Counted from the first letter of the stretch, positions 35,085-43,649 are shown. The stretch is DNA of 46,656 bases from Pseudarthrobacter cellobiosi (GCF_023913755.1 NZ_JAMXBJ010000024.1:1-46656); one strand, 5' to 3'. The notes: a model not told the origin generated them from the sequence alone. Translations and numbers: made by a program.

Positions 35085-35945
35085 GTGACCATCCTCCTGG
35101 CCGGCTGCGGCGATCTTGGCACTGAAGCAGGCTTGCGCTTCGCCGCGGCAGGGCATCGGGTGGTGGGCTGGCGCCGTTCGCCCGAAAAACTGCCCTCTGC
35201 GATCGTAGGTGTGGCGGCGGACCTGGGTTCCACGGACCTGCCTGCGGTCCCGACGGACACCACCGCCGTCGTCGTGGCCGTGGCCGCCGACTCACCCACG
35301 GAACCGGCCTACCGCGCCGCCTATGTGGACGGGCTGGCGCATGTCCTGGACGCCCTGGAGCGCGACCGCGTGACGCCGCGCCGCGTGCTTTTTGTGTCCT
35401 CCACCGCTGTATATGGGGACGCCGCCGGTGGCTGGGTTGATGAGAGTACGACGGCAGCACCTGGCGGCTTCTCCGGACGTATCCTTCTTGAGGCGGAGGA
35501 ACTCCTGGTTTCGCGGCTGCGCGGCACTGGTACTTCTCCCGTTGTGCTGCGGCTGGGCGGGATCTACGGTCCGGGCCGGACGCGGTTGATTGACCAGGTC
35601 CGCAGTGGGAATGCCGTGGTTCCCGACGAACCACGCTTTACCAACCGGATCCACCGGGACGACGCCGCTGCGGCGATCGTCCAGTTGGCCACGATGGAAG
35701 CTATGCCTGCGCCCGTATATGTCGGCGTGGACAACTCTCCCGCTGAACTTGGGGATGTACTGCGGTTCCTGGCCGCCGAGATGGGCTATCCGGAACCGCC
35801 CGTCGGACCGGCCGGCGAGGCCCGTGGTGGCAACAAACGCTGCAGCAATACGCTGCTCCGCGGGACCGGGCTCGAGTTCACCTACCCGACGTTCCGGGAA
35901 GGTTACCGGGCAGTTCTGGCGCGCACCGCAGTCCGCCACCCGTAG
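35085..35945 (+). CDS. NAD-dependent epimerase/SDR-like (YeeZ type) protein
   Basis: A 286-residue extended-SDR protein. The Rossmann motif GCGDLG is at the N-terminus, followed by VLFVSSTAVYGD and VLRLGGIYGPGR. The catalytic Tyr-x-x-x-Lys of classical enzymes is not present; where it should lie the sequence is FSGRILLEAEELL, as in YeeZ-like relatives. It is therefore likely a binding or atypical member. It starts with GTG four bases after the preceding gene's stop, so the two are cotranscribed. Confidence 0.85.
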   Translation: MTILLAGCGDLGTEAGLRFAAAGHRVVGWRRSPEKLPSAIVGVAADLGSTDLPAVPTDTTAVVVAVAADSPTEPAYRAAYVDGLAHVLDALERDRVTPRRVLFVSSTAVYGDAAGGWVDESTTAAPGGFSGRILLEAEELLVSRLRGTGTSPVVLRLGGIYGPGRTRLIDQVRSGNAVVPDEPRFTNRIHRDDAAAAIVQLATMEAMPAPVYVGVDNSPAELGDVLRFLAAEMGYPEPPVGPAGEARGGNKRCSNTLLRGTGLEFTYPTFREGYRAVLARTAVRHP

Positions 35946-36223
35946 CCTCCCGGCGCGAACGGTTGCGGCCTTTCCCACCGACGATCCCGCGCGAACGGAC
36001 ACTTAAGCCCCCTGCGCGCGAAGGGACACCTGAGGCCCTGAACTGCAGCGACGCGGCTGGAGGCACGGATCGAAGCTGTGAGCGTTCTCCTAATCGCAGA
36101 GTTATGCAGCGGATCTGGACCACAGGATCCCGAGGAATCGGCAGTACCACCGATCACCACAGCCAGCTCAGCGAAGGACCCCGAAAGGGCCTCCGCCGTC
36201 TCCACAGCTGCTCTGCTATCCAT
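35903..36223 (-). pseudogene. Possible DUF222/HNH-type protein, 5' remnant
   Basis: An ATG at 36223 opens MDSRAAVETAEALSGSFAE, then VVIGGTADSSGSCGPDPL and RRTLTASIRAS, similar in feel to the N-terminus of the DUF222 proteins common in Arthrobacter. After about 55 codons the frame runs into the GCGCGAA repeats and stops without a DUF222 core or HNH motif. It is probably a broken 5' fragment. Together with the repeats it fills the 354 bases between the epimerase and tex. Confidence 0.3.
35950..36035. repeat. GCGCGAA-type direct repeats
   Basis: Three copies of a motif close to GCGCGAACGGACAC occur near 35952, 35988 and 36018, with the last reading GCGCGAAGGGACAC; spacings are about 38 and 30 bases. 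They follow the epimerase stop. They resemble dispersed intergenic repeats seen in Arthrobacter relatives, from memory. Confidence 0.5.
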
Positions 36224-36299
36224 ACTCAAATCATCCCCGGAGGGTCTGACAAAAACGGCTTGGATGAGTGGCTATGTCGAATATCAAGTCAGCACGTGT

Positions 36300-38804
36300 C
36301 TATTTGCCGAGGCCAGCCTTACGGAGCGCCTCTGCCATGGCGGTGTTTACAGGCACCGGATTCGGTGCCTGCGGCCGGCCGCCGGGCGACTTCGGATCGA
36401 GCTTCGAAGTCGATGCGTTGTCGCCCGGGCTCGAGGCCCCGCGTCCGCGCTGCCCACCCGAGTCGCGCCCACCGGAGTCTCGGCGTGCATCTCCCGGACG
36501 CCCCCCGGCAGGGCGTCCCCCAGCTGGCCGACCACTTTCAGGCCGACCCCCTTCCGAACGCCCGCCCTGCGCCCGCCCACCCGAAGGCGACGGTTCGTCG
36601 TCGAGCCTTAGCGTGAGCGAAATCCGTTTCCGCTCCGGGTCGGCTTCCAGAACCTTCACGCGGACAACCTGCCCGGACTTCACCACCTCACGGGGATCGG
36701 AGACAAAGCGGTTGGCCAGCGCCGACACATGAACCAAGCCGTCCTGGTGCACTCCCACGTCCACAAATGCGCCGAACGCGGCCACATTGGTGACTGTCCC
36801 CTCGAGCACCATGCCGGGCTTGAGGTCGGAGATCTTCTCGATGCCTTCGGAGAAGGTCGCCGCGGCAAAAGCGGGTCGTGGATCGCGGCCTGGTTTATCC
36901 AACTCCGCCAGGATGTCCTGGACCGTGGGCAAGCCAAACGTGCCGTCGACGAAAGCGCGGGGATCAAGGGACGACGCCGGCGCCGAGCCCGCGGCCACCA
37001 GGATTTTCCGGGCAATCGGATACGCCTCGGGGTGCACGCTCGACGCGTCCAGCGGCTCTGCTCCCCCGGTGATCCGCAGGAAGCCTGCGCATTGCTCAAA
37101 CGCCTTCGCACCCAGTCGGGGCACCTTCTTCAGTTCGCTGCGCTTGGCAAACGGCCCGTGTTCGTTTCGGTACGCCACAATGTTTTCGCTCAGCAAGGGT
37201 CCGACGCCGGCCACGCGACTCAGCAGCGCGGGCGAAGCAGTGTTCACGTCAACGCCCACCGCGTTCACGCAGTCCTCGACCACCGCATCCAGGCTGCGGT
37301 CCAGCTTCGACGCCGTGACGTCGTGCTGGTACTGCCCCACGCCGATGGACTTGGGATCGATCTTCACGAGTTCGGCCAGCGGATCCTGAAGCCGCCGCGC
37401 AATGGATACGGCACCGCGCAGGGATACATCCATGCCCGGCAGCTCCGCCGAGGCCAGCGCCGAAGCGGAGTACACCGACGCTCCGGCCTCTGAAACCACC
37501 AGTTTTTTCGGTTTCGCATCCGCGGCCGGCAGCAGCTTGATCAGTTCCGCGGCAAGCTTGTCCGTCTCGCGAGACGCTGTGCCGTTGCCGATGGCCACCA
37601 GCTCCACGTTGTGCTTCCGGGCGAGCCGGACCAAGGTGGCCAGGGCCTCGTCCCACTTCCGCGCAGGGGCGTGCGGGTACACAGTGTCTGTGGCCACCAC
37701 TTTACCCGTACCGTCCACGACGGCCACTTTCACGCCGGTCCGCAGACCCGGGTCCAGCCCAAGAGTGGCGCGGTTTCCGGCGGGTGCGGCCAGGAGCACG
37801 TCGCGGAGGTTGGCGGCGAACACCCGGACAGCCTCGTCCTCGGCGTCGGTGAACAGCCGCCCCCGGAGGTCTGCAGTCAGCCGCGCCAGCACGCGCGAGC
37901 GCCAGGCAAGCTGCGCGGTCTGGATCAACCACCCGTCGGCAGGCCGGCCACGGTCGGCAACCCCGAGGCACCTGGCCACGGCGGATTCGTAACGGGAACG
38001 CGCGGCGGCCAGGGCGTCGTCGTCGTTCGGATCCGCCTCGGCGAGATCCAGCTCCAGGACGCCGTCCTTCTCACCGCGCAACAGCGCAAGCACGCGGTGC
38101 GAGGGCATTCCGGTGGGCGCCTGGGCGAACTCAAAGTAATCGGCGAACTTCTGCCCGTCGGCCTCCTTGCCCTTCTTGACCCGCGACACCATCCGCCCCT
38201 GCGTCCACAGCCGCTCACGCAGGGTTGCGGCGAGGTCCGGATCCTGCGAAACCCGCTCGACCAGGATGGAACGGGCGCCGGCGAGCGCGGCGGCCGCGTC
38301 ATCAATAGAGTGTTCGGCGTTCAGGTACTTGGCGGCCTCGCGTTCCGGATCCAGGTCGGGCCGCTTCAGCAGCGAGTCGGCGAGCGGTTCCAGCCCAGCT
38401 TCACGGGCGATCTGGGCCTTAGTGCGGCGCTTGGATTTGAAGGGAAGGTAGATGTCCTCCAACCGGGACTTGGTATCCGCGGCCAAGATCGCTGCCTGCA
38501 GCTCGGGGGTCAGCTGCCCCTGCGCGGCAATCGCTTCGAGGACAGCACGACGGCGGTCCTCGAGTTCGCGGAGGTAGCGCAGTCGCTCGTCGAGCTCGCG
38601 CAGCTGCGTGTCATCCAGCGTCCCGGTGGCTTCCTTGCGGTACCGGGCGATGAACGGAACGGTGGACCCGCCGTCGAGCAGGTCCACTGCAGCCTTGACC
38701 TGCCAGGTCTTCACGCCAAGCTCGGCGGCGATCTGGGCGTGGATGGCGCTGTCCGGAGTTGAGGCAGACGTGGGGGCAGACGGGACGTGCGGGAGTTGGG
38801 TCAC
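36300..38804 (-). CDS. tex: Tex family S1 RNA-binding transcription accessory protein
   Basis: An 834-residue Tex/YhgF protein. Order: helical N-terminus (AAVDLLDGGSTVPFIARYRKE), a YqgF/RNase-H-like domain (TLGLDPGLRTGVKVAVV and VAIGNGTASRETD), a helix-hairpin-helix region (VDVNTASPALLSRVAGVGP), and an S1 domain (GMVLEGTVTNVAAFGAFVDVGV). The family binds nucleic acid and supports transcription or virulence expression. The C-terminal tail is a long Gly/Arg/Pro-rich, repeat-like segment (GGRPAGGRPAGGRPGDARR). GTG 38804 is the start; its ribosome-binding site is weak. Confidence 0.95.
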   Translation of the reverse strand: MTQLPHVPSAPTSASTPDSAIHAQIAAELGVKTWQVKAAVDLLDGGSTVPFIARYRKEATGTLDDTQLRELDERLRYLRELEDRRRAVLEAIAAQGQLTPELQAAILAADTKSRLEDIYLPFKSKRRTKAQIAREAGLEPLADSLLKRPDLDPEREAAKYLNAEHSIDDAAAALAGARSILVERVSQDPDLAATLRERLWTQGRMVSRVKKGKEADGQKFADYFEFAQAPTGMPSHRVLALLRGEKDGVLELDLAEADPNDDDALAAARSRYESAVARCLGVADRGRPADGWLIQTAQLAWRSRVLARLTADLRGRLFTDAEDEAVRVFAANLRDVLLAAPAGNRATLGLDPGLRTGVKVAVVDGTGKVVATDTVYPHAPARKWDEALATLVRLARKHNVELVAIGNGTASRETDKLAAELIKLLPAADAKPKKLVVSEAGASVYSASALASAELPGMDVSLRGAVSIARRLQDPLAELVKIDPKSIGVGQYQHDVTASKLDRSLDAVVEDCVNAVGVDVNTASPALLSRVAGVGPLLSENIVAYRNEHGPFAKRSELKKVPRLGAKAFEQCAGFLRITGGAEPLDASSVHPEAYPIARKILVAAGSAPASSLDPRAFVDGTFGLPTVQDILAELDKPGRDPRPAFAAATFSEGIEKISDLKPGMVLEGTVTNVAAFGAFVDVGVHQDGLVHVSALANRFVSDPREVVKSGQVVRVKVLEADPERKRISLTLRLDDEPSPSGGRAQGGRSEGGRPESGRPAGGRPAGGRPGDARRDSGGRDSGGQRGRGASSPGDNASTSKLDPKSPGGRPQAPNPVPVNTAMAEALRKAGLGK

Positions 38805-38941
38805 CTGAACATTTTGCCCTACGGGCCTGATGGTCTCCAGCGACGCACTGCCGGGCAGCCGGCCGGGGTATTCCGCTCCGGGCCGCGAAGTGCTGTAGTT
38901 GATATGCCGTCACAGGTAATCACTTCGAGGAAGAGGCCACC

Positions 38942-39238
38942 ATGCGGGAACTGCTCATCGTCTTTCAGGAAGGATTCGACGAGGCCAACATTACCGTTAT
39001 GGTCAACGGCAAGGAGGTCCGCCGCGATATGGGGGTGTCCACCAACCCGCTGCTGGGAGAAGCCTACGAAGCGTCCGTGGAGCTGCCGGCGAAAGGGGCG
39101 CAGGTGGGCGTGGAAGTCACCAACCGGGGCCTGAAGGCCATTACCAAAGTCAGCGGAAAGCCCAAAAGCCTGCTCGTCTCCATTCAGGACGACAAGCTGG
39201 TGATGCGCGAAGGGACGGGCCGGGAGGCATACCTGTAG
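38942..39238 (+). CDS. Small protein of unknown function
   Basis: A 98-residue protein with a possible beta-rich fold: MRELLIVFQEGFDEANITV, VNGKEVRRDMGVSTNP, AYEASVELPAKGAQVGVEV and SLLVSIQDDKLVMRE. The alternation of charged and hydrophobic residues suggests strands. I recognise no family. ATG 38942 has GAAGAGG upstream. It is divergent from tex, and a strong hairpin lies downstream. Confidence 0.7.
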   Translation: MRELLIVFQEGFDEANITVMVNGKEVRRDMGVSTNPLLGEAYEASVELPAKGAQVGVEVTNRGLKAITKVSGKPKSLLVSIQDDKLVMREGTGREAYL

Positions 39239-39389
39239 TTATTTCTCTAGCAATAATCCATTCACTGGAGTATTCTGGCGATACCGCTCAGTTCTTGTGA
39301 ACCTGGGCGGGCCAATCTTGAAAATGAGCCAAAAAGGCCGTCGGATGGCTAATTGGCGCGCGCTGCCGGGACAGCACACCGAGCAGCCA

Positions 39390-39424
39390 ACGACGGCGGC
39401 ACCCAAGCCGGGTGCCGCCGTCGT
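39390..39424. terminator. Perfect 15-bp terminator hairpin
   Basis: ACGACGGCGGCACCC (39390-39404) pairs with GGGTGCCGCCGTCGT (39410-39424) around a 5-base loop. It separates the small gene and the convergent flavoprotein gene and can serve both. The 150 bases before it hold nothing recognised. Confidence 0.85.
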
Positions 39425-39456
39425 CGTTAATCTCTGGCCAAGGCGAGCATTGACCG

Positions 39457-40527
39457 CTAAGCCGAATACGCGGGGTAATCCGTGTAGCCTACGGAGCCTT
39501 CTGCGTAGAACGTGGACGCGTCCGGTTCGTTCAGGGGGAGACTTTCCTTCCAGCGCCGCGCGAGGTCCGGGTTGGCAATGGCGGGGCGTCCCACCACCAC
39601 AGCGTCTGCATGACCGTCGGCCACCAATGCGGTTGCTTCCTCCAGCGTGGTGATGGTGCCGAAGCCGGAGTTCACCAGGAACGTGCCGTTGAAACGCGCC
39701 CGGAGATCCTGGACCAGCTCACTCGTAGGCTCGTGGTGCAGGATGCTGACGTAGGCGAGGTTGAGCGGGGCAATGCTGTCCACCAGCACCTCGTAGGTGT
39801 CGCGGACATCGGCCGCATCCGTTTCGGCGATGCCCTGGACGCTGTGCTCCGGCGAGATGCGGATGCCCACGCGGCTCGAACCCACCGCGGCCACCGCGGC
39901 GTTGACCGTTTCGATCACAAAGCGGGCCCGGTTCTCCGGCGAGCCGCCGTAGCTGTCGTCGCGGACATTGGAGTTCGGGGCAAGGAATTCGTGGAGAAGG
40001 TAGCCGTTGGCCGAGTGCAGCTCCACGCCGTCGAATCCCGCTTCAATGGCATTGGTCGAGCCGGTGACGATTTCCTGCATCACGACGGGCAGCTCACCGA
40101 TGGTCAGCGCGTGCGGGACAGGATACGGCTGCTTGCCGGACGGGGTGCGGACCTCGCCCTCGATGGCGATGGCGCTCGGACCCACGATGGTATGGCCGCC
40201 GGTGATGTCCGCATGGGAAACCCGTCCGCCGTGCATGATCTGGGCGAAGATCCGGCCGCCTTCAGCGTGCACCGCGTCGGTGACCTTCTTCCAGGCGGCA
40301 ATCTGCTCCGCGGTGACGAGACCGGGCTGACCCGGGTAGGAGCGTCCGGCGGGGCTCGGGTAGATGCCTTCGCTGACGATGAGTCCCAAGGATGCGCGCT
40401 GCCGGTAGTGCTCCACGACCAAGGGACCCGGAACACCGTCCTCGCCTGAGCGGAGACGGGTCAGGGGTGCCATTACCAGGCGGTTGGGCAGTTCAAGCTC
40501 GCCAAGAGTCAAGGGGGAAAACAGCAT
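39457..40527 (-). CDS. Old-yellow-enzyme family alkene reductase
   Basis: A 356-residue FMN protein of the OYE family, reducing activated C=C bonds with NAD(P)H. It begins MLFSPLTLGELELPNRLVMAPLTR; conserved HGGRVSH follows at 99-105, and the active-site pair His171-Asn174 lies in ELHSANGYLLHEFL, with NVRDDSYGGSPENRAR after it. The final strands include DAVVVGRPAIANPDL. ATG 40527 has AAAGGAA upstream. Natural substrate unknown; xenobiotic or stress-related use is common in the family. Confidence 0.95.
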   Translation of the reverse strand: MLFSPLTLGELELPNRLVMAPLTRLRSGEDGVPGPLVVEHYRQRASLGLIVSEGIYPSPAGRSYPGQPGLVTAEQIAAWKKVTDAVHAEGGRIFAQIMHGGRVSHADITGGHTIVGPSAIAIEGEVRTPSGKQPYPVPHALTIGELPVVMQEIVTGSTNAIEAGFDGVELHSANGYLLHEFLAPNSNVRDDSYGGSPENRARFVIETVNAAVAAVGSSRVGIRISPEHSVQGIAETDAADVRDTYEVLVDSIAPLNLAYVSILHHEPTSELVQDLRARFNGTFLVNSGFGTITTLEEATALVADGHADAVVVGRPAIANPDLARRWKESLPLNEPDASTFYAEGSVGYTDYPAYSA

Positions 40528-40691
40528 GCGCAGTTCCTTTCGAGGTGAATTGGTACTGCTGTGCGCAACTGCGCGGCGCGTGCAAGTATTCCGATGGAGG
40601 CGGGGATCACTCTCTGCAGGGGTGGCGTGGCTGGTTTTTGAGTTGCTAGGTCCCGGCCGCCTGCCGCCTAAGACGCGTCGCCTGATGCTTC

Positions 40692-41615
40692 CTATCGGGA
40701 CGATGCCACTCCCGGGCAACCTTGTCCCTGCGGGTTCTGGTTGCAGTCGTCGGCGTAGTTCCTTGTGATGGACCGCCAGACGCTGATGGTCTGCGGCGGT
40801 GCGCTGAACTGGCCTTGGCCCGGTATAGGCAGCGGTGGTCCGTTGTTCACGGAATACGTGCCTTGGAAGGACGTCGTGAGGACAACTTGGAAGTCGCCAG
40901 TGTCCGCGTAGACGTGGCTTGTTCGGGTCTTCTCACCCCAGCGGTCCTGTGGCAGCGGCCCACCCATGGAAGGCTGCGGACCGAAGACGGTTCCGTCGCC
41001 GTAATTCCAGGTGTACTGAACCGGCGTGGCGACTACGTGAACCTTCTGTCCGAGCATCGTGACGTCGAACTGTTGCTCGGACGCGTCGGCGTAGAAGTTG
41101 GTCTCAGCACCCCGGAGCGTGTTGGGGCTGGGCTGCGCGACCACCGTTCCAGCACTGACGGGCAGGCTCTCGAACTGCCGCTGGATCTGGGCCGCAATGC
41201 GAGCCAGCAGGTCCTCAGGGTGGGCGTCGTAAAGACACGTGGGTCCGGAGTGATGGGTCCAGGCGGGGTTAGGAACGCCGACCGGCGCCTTGAGCCAAAT
41301 AACCGGAATTCCATCGACGCCTTCGGGCCCATTGACACACTTGAGCTGGTATCCAAGGCACACCGTGTCAAAGTCGCCTCCGCCGAGGTGGCACTGGAGC
41401 TCATACTTGTAGACGTTTGGATCCTTCTTGGTGTCCCCAGGTTCTTCCGGCCTCATATTCCCGGTCGAAGGATCGACGACATAAACAATCACGCCGATAC
41501 CGGAATTATGGAAACCGGAGTCTGCACTGGTCCCCGGTGGCGTCGGACTGGCGATACCCAGCCCGACTACGAGCATCACCGTAGACAGTCGCTGAAAGAC
41601 CCAACCCATATTCAT
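40692..41615 (-). CDS. Exported PKD-like protein
   Basis: A 307-residue secreted protein. A signal-like segment (residues 9-25, RLSTVMLVVGLGIAS) is followed by a cysteine-containing region (ELQCHLGGGDFDTVCLGYQLKCVNG) and, near the C-terminus, a PKD-like strand pattern: QYTWNYGDGTVFG and TRTSHVYADTGDFQVVL. The ATG at 41613-41615 overlaps the stop of the DUF6318 gene by one base (TAATG), so the two are translationally coupled. A surface or extracellular role with the lipoprotein is inferred. Confidence 0.75.
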   Translation of the reverse strand: MNMGWVFQRLSTVMLVVGLGIASPTPPGTSADSGFHNSGIGVIVYVVDPSTGNMRPEEPGDTKKDPNVYKYELQCHLGGGDFDTVCLGYQLKCVNGPEGVDGIPVIWLKAPVGVPNPAWTHHSGPTCLYDAHPEDLLARIAAQIQRQFESLPVSAGTVVAQPSPNTLRGAETNFYADASEQQFDVTMLGQKVHVVATPVQYTWNYGDGTVFGPQPSMGGPLPQDRWGEKTRTSHVYADTGDFQVVLTTSFQGTYSVNNGPPLPIPGQGQFSAPPQTISVWRSITRNYADDCNQNPQGQGCPGVASSR

Positions 41616-42265
41616 TAGCGGAGGGAATGGAGACCGGTAACGCGCCACGCGGCGTCCTGGAAAGCAACCAGCAGGACGTTTCCACCATCGGAAGGCTCAG
41701 TGGGCGTTCTAAATTCCGACCCGCTGGGATCGTAATAGCTAATGGTCGACTGCTGCACCTGAACGATGACTTGGTAGGCCCCGCCAGACCCGCGCTCAAA
41801 AGTTGACGCTGACGACGGAATGACGATCTTGCCACCTGCAAGCCAGCGCCCGCCTTGATAATTGGTGGTCAGCGAGCCCGTTATGTTCGAACAGAATTGA
41901 CAAGCCGGGGATGTGACCGCCTGGATTCCTGCGATGTCTCCGGTCTGATAGGCATAATTGAGCTGCTCAAACCAGTACGCCGCGAACGCCTCGAGCCCCT
42001 CCTTCGTCTCCGTCTTGGCGACCTCCGGCAACACCGGCACCGGCACGTTCTGAGCACGGCCGCTAGCCGAAGCGGGCACGTAGGCGGGAGTCGCCGTCGG
42101 GGTTGGGGTTGCGCTTGGGCTTGCCGTCGAAGTCGGAGACGCGGACGAGGTGCCCCCAGGATCGCTACCCGAGTTGCAACCGGTCAAGAGCAATGCAGAC
42201 GCGGCAACAGCAGCAACAAGGTGCATGCGCAAACGCCTGGACGTGGAAGTGATGTGCGATGTCAT
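41615..42265 (-). CDS. DUF6318 family lipoprotein
   Basis: A 216-residue lipoprotein. The lipobox LTGC (Cys30) follows a short signal peptide, then a Ser/Thr/Pro/Ala-rich linker (residues 33-66) and the DUF6318 domain: LEAFAAYWFEQLNYAYQTGD, VTSPACQFCSNIT (a Cys pair), and a final strand with VAFQDAAWRVTGL. The family is actinobacterial and of unknown function. It is the first gene of a two-gene operon with the PKD-like protein. A promoter candidate lies at 42320-42349. Confidence 0.88.
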   Translation of the reverse strand: MTSHITSTSRRLRMHLVAAVAASALLLTGCNSGSDPGGTSSASPTSTASPSATPTPTATPAYVPASASGRAQNVPVPVLPEVAKTETKEGLEAFAAYWFEQLNYAYQTGDIAGIQAVTSPACQFCSNITGSLTTNYQGGRWLAGGKIVIPSSASTFERGSGGAYQVIVQVQQSTISYYDPSGSEFRTPTEPSDGGNVLLVAFQDAAWRVTGLHSLR

Positions 42266-42319
42266 GGGCAGCTAATCCCCCGATAGTTTCAAGACGCCTC
42301 GCTCCGAACAATGACCTTA

Positions 42320-42349
42320 AGGGTAGCCCAGGACACATTTGAGCGATAA
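42320..42349 (-). promoter_or_regulatory. Candidate promoter of the DUF6318 operon
   Basis: On the minus strand TTATCG (42344-42349) and TACCCT (42320-42325) are 18 bases apart, upstream of the lipoprotein gene, giving a leader of about 45 bases. The -35 box is weak. Confidence 0.35.
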
Positions 42350-42352
42350 AAG

Positions 42353-42361
42353 TTATCCACA
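42353..42361 (+). promoter_or_regulatory. Consensus DnaA box (TTATCCACA)
   Basis: TTATCCACA matches the DnaA box consensus exactly. It is a single box, four bases upstream of the predicted -35 of the DUF6318 operon, and far from any origin-like cluster seen here. It may be a chance match or a DnaA-regulated promoter site. Confidence 0.5.
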
Positions 42362-42462
42362 GCCACCCGCCATCGGTTCTACCACCGCGAAGAACCAATA
42401 AAAAGTCACACGGATAATCGTCCTCCCAGCCCCTTGCGCACCGGATTCCCACGCACAACCCC

Positions 42463-42491
42463 TAGAATTCTTCTACCGAACGTAGAAGAAT
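42463..42491. promoter_or_regulatory. -10 box and inverted repeat at the PPOX gene start
   Basis: ATTCTTCTAC (42467-42476) is a perfect inverted repeat with GTAGAAGAAT (42482-42491), five bases apart. TAGAAT at 42463-42468 is a good -10 box overlapping the left arm, and the right arm ends inside the first ATG (42490-42492). The -35 is weak. A bound regulator would block the start of transcription and the message could also hide its start codon in a hairpin. Confidence 0.55.
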
Positions 42492-42933
42492 GGGCTGCAT
42501 GATGTTTACCCACGCAGATGGCAACCCCGTTCTTGAGCTCGACGACGAGCAGTCCTGGAAACTCCTGGAAGCAACAAAGCACGGCCGGCTGGTGGTCTCT
42601 GTGGCCGGTGAACCCGACATTTTTCCCGTCAACTACCTGAGCTCGGACCGGAAGATCTACCTCCGCACCGCGCCAGGCAACAAGCTGGCGCAGCTCACCA
42701 TCAACTCCCGGGTGCTGCTTGAAACGGACGGTATCCTCTCGGACGAAGCCTGGTCGGTGGTCCTCCGGGGCACGGCGCGTGTCCTGACCAAGTCAACGGA
42801 GCTCGCCGCCGTCGAAGAGCTCGGCCTGAAATCCTGGGTGCCGACGCTGAAGGATTTCTACGTGGAGGTCGTGCCCACGTCCGTCAGCGGCCGCCATTTC
42901 GAGCTGGGTGACCAGCCGGAGCGCGAAATTTAG
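42490..42933 (+). CDS. Pyridoxamine 5'-phosphate oxidase-like flavoprotein
   Basis: A 147-residue protein with the split-barrel flavin-binding fold: WKLLEATKHGRLVVSVAG, EPDIFPVNYLSSDRKIYLRT, KLAQLTINSRVLLETDG and WSVVLRGTARVL. It matches the PPOX/nitroreductase-like group that bind FMN or F420; reductase or heme-binding roles are known in relatives. The first of three possible ATG codons (42490, 42499, 42502) overlaps the inverted repeat. It is 19 bases upstream of the vsr gene on the same strand. Confidence 0.88.
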   Translation: MGCMMFTHADGNPVLELDDEQSWKLLEATKHGRLVVSVAGEPDIFPVNYLSSDRKIYLRTAPGNKLAQLTINSRVLLETDGILSDEAWSVVLRGTARVLTKSTELAAVEELGLKSWVPTLKDFYVEVVPTSVSGRHFELGDQPEREI

Positions 42934-42952
42934 GAGCCCCTAGGCTGGAATC

Positions 42953-43444
42953 ATGGCGGATAGGCTCACTCCCGAGCAACGCAGCTGGAATATGTCCCGC
43001 ATCAGGGGCAAGAATACCAAGCCGGAACTGCTGGTGCGCCGCCTCCTTCATGCCAAGGGTTACCGCTACCGCTTGCACGGCAGGGCCGGCCAAAGCCGCC
43101 TGCCCGGCCGCCCGGACCTGGTATTCGCAGGCCGGCACAAGGTCATCTTCATCAACGGCTGCTTCTGGCACTTCCACGACTGCCGGGTAGGCCAGCACGC
43201 GCCCAAGGCGAATGCCGCCTTCTGGGAGGCCAAGCGCACCCGCACCAAAAACCGCGACGCCGACCAGCGCCAACAGTTGATGGCCGCCGGCTGGGAGGTG
43301 CTCACCGTGTGGGAGTGCGAGTTGAAGGACGGCTCCGCCCTCGAAGCCCACCTGGTGGAGTTCCTCGGCGGCCGGCGGATAGGCGCCCGGCAAACAGGCG
43401 GCAGGCGAATCCACGGCAGGCAAGAAACGCCAGCGGGAATTTGA
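42953..43444 (+). CDS. vsr: Very short patch repair (Vsr) endonuclease
   Basis: A 163-residue Vsr protein. The N-terminal helix MADRLTPEQRSWNMSRIRGK, PELLVRRLLHAKGYRYRLH, GRPDLVFAGRHKVIFINGCFW with FHDC (metal and active-site region), and GWEVLTVWECEL match the family, which nicks T:G mismatches left by deamination of 5-methylcytosine. No C5-methyltransferase is in this window, so the gene is orphaned here. The C-terminus has a Gly/Arg-rich tail. It follows the PPOX gene by 19 bases. Confidence 0.92.
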   Translation: MADRLTPEQRSWNMSRIRGKNTKPELLVRRLLHAKGYRYRLHGRAGQSRLPGRPDLVFAGRHKVIFINGCFWHFHDCRVGQHAPKANAAFWEAKRTRTKNRDADQRQQLMAAGWEVLTVWECELKDGSALEAHLVEFLGGRRIGARQTGGRRIHGRQETPAGI

Positions 43445-43649
43445 GTCAAACTTGAGCCTTTGCCGCCTCCCGAATTGATCGGCGCCCGCAAAGATGAACT
43501 CCTATGAAAAACCCGCATTCTCCTCAGGAATCCCGCAGTCCTTGTCCCGAACGGCTGCATCCCCAGGGAACAGATTTACTCTGAAAGTGGACACAAAACC
43601 AAGTCACAGCCGCCCATCGGGGCGGCAGGCGCGAGCGGAAGGGACGGAG

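Noticed and set aside
37611..38762. 383-codon plus frame over tex
   Set aside because: Antisense shadow of tex without family motifs.
42353..42361. Replication origin
   Set aside because: Only one DnaA box, no AT-rich unwinding element, and no dnaA, dnaN or recF nearby.
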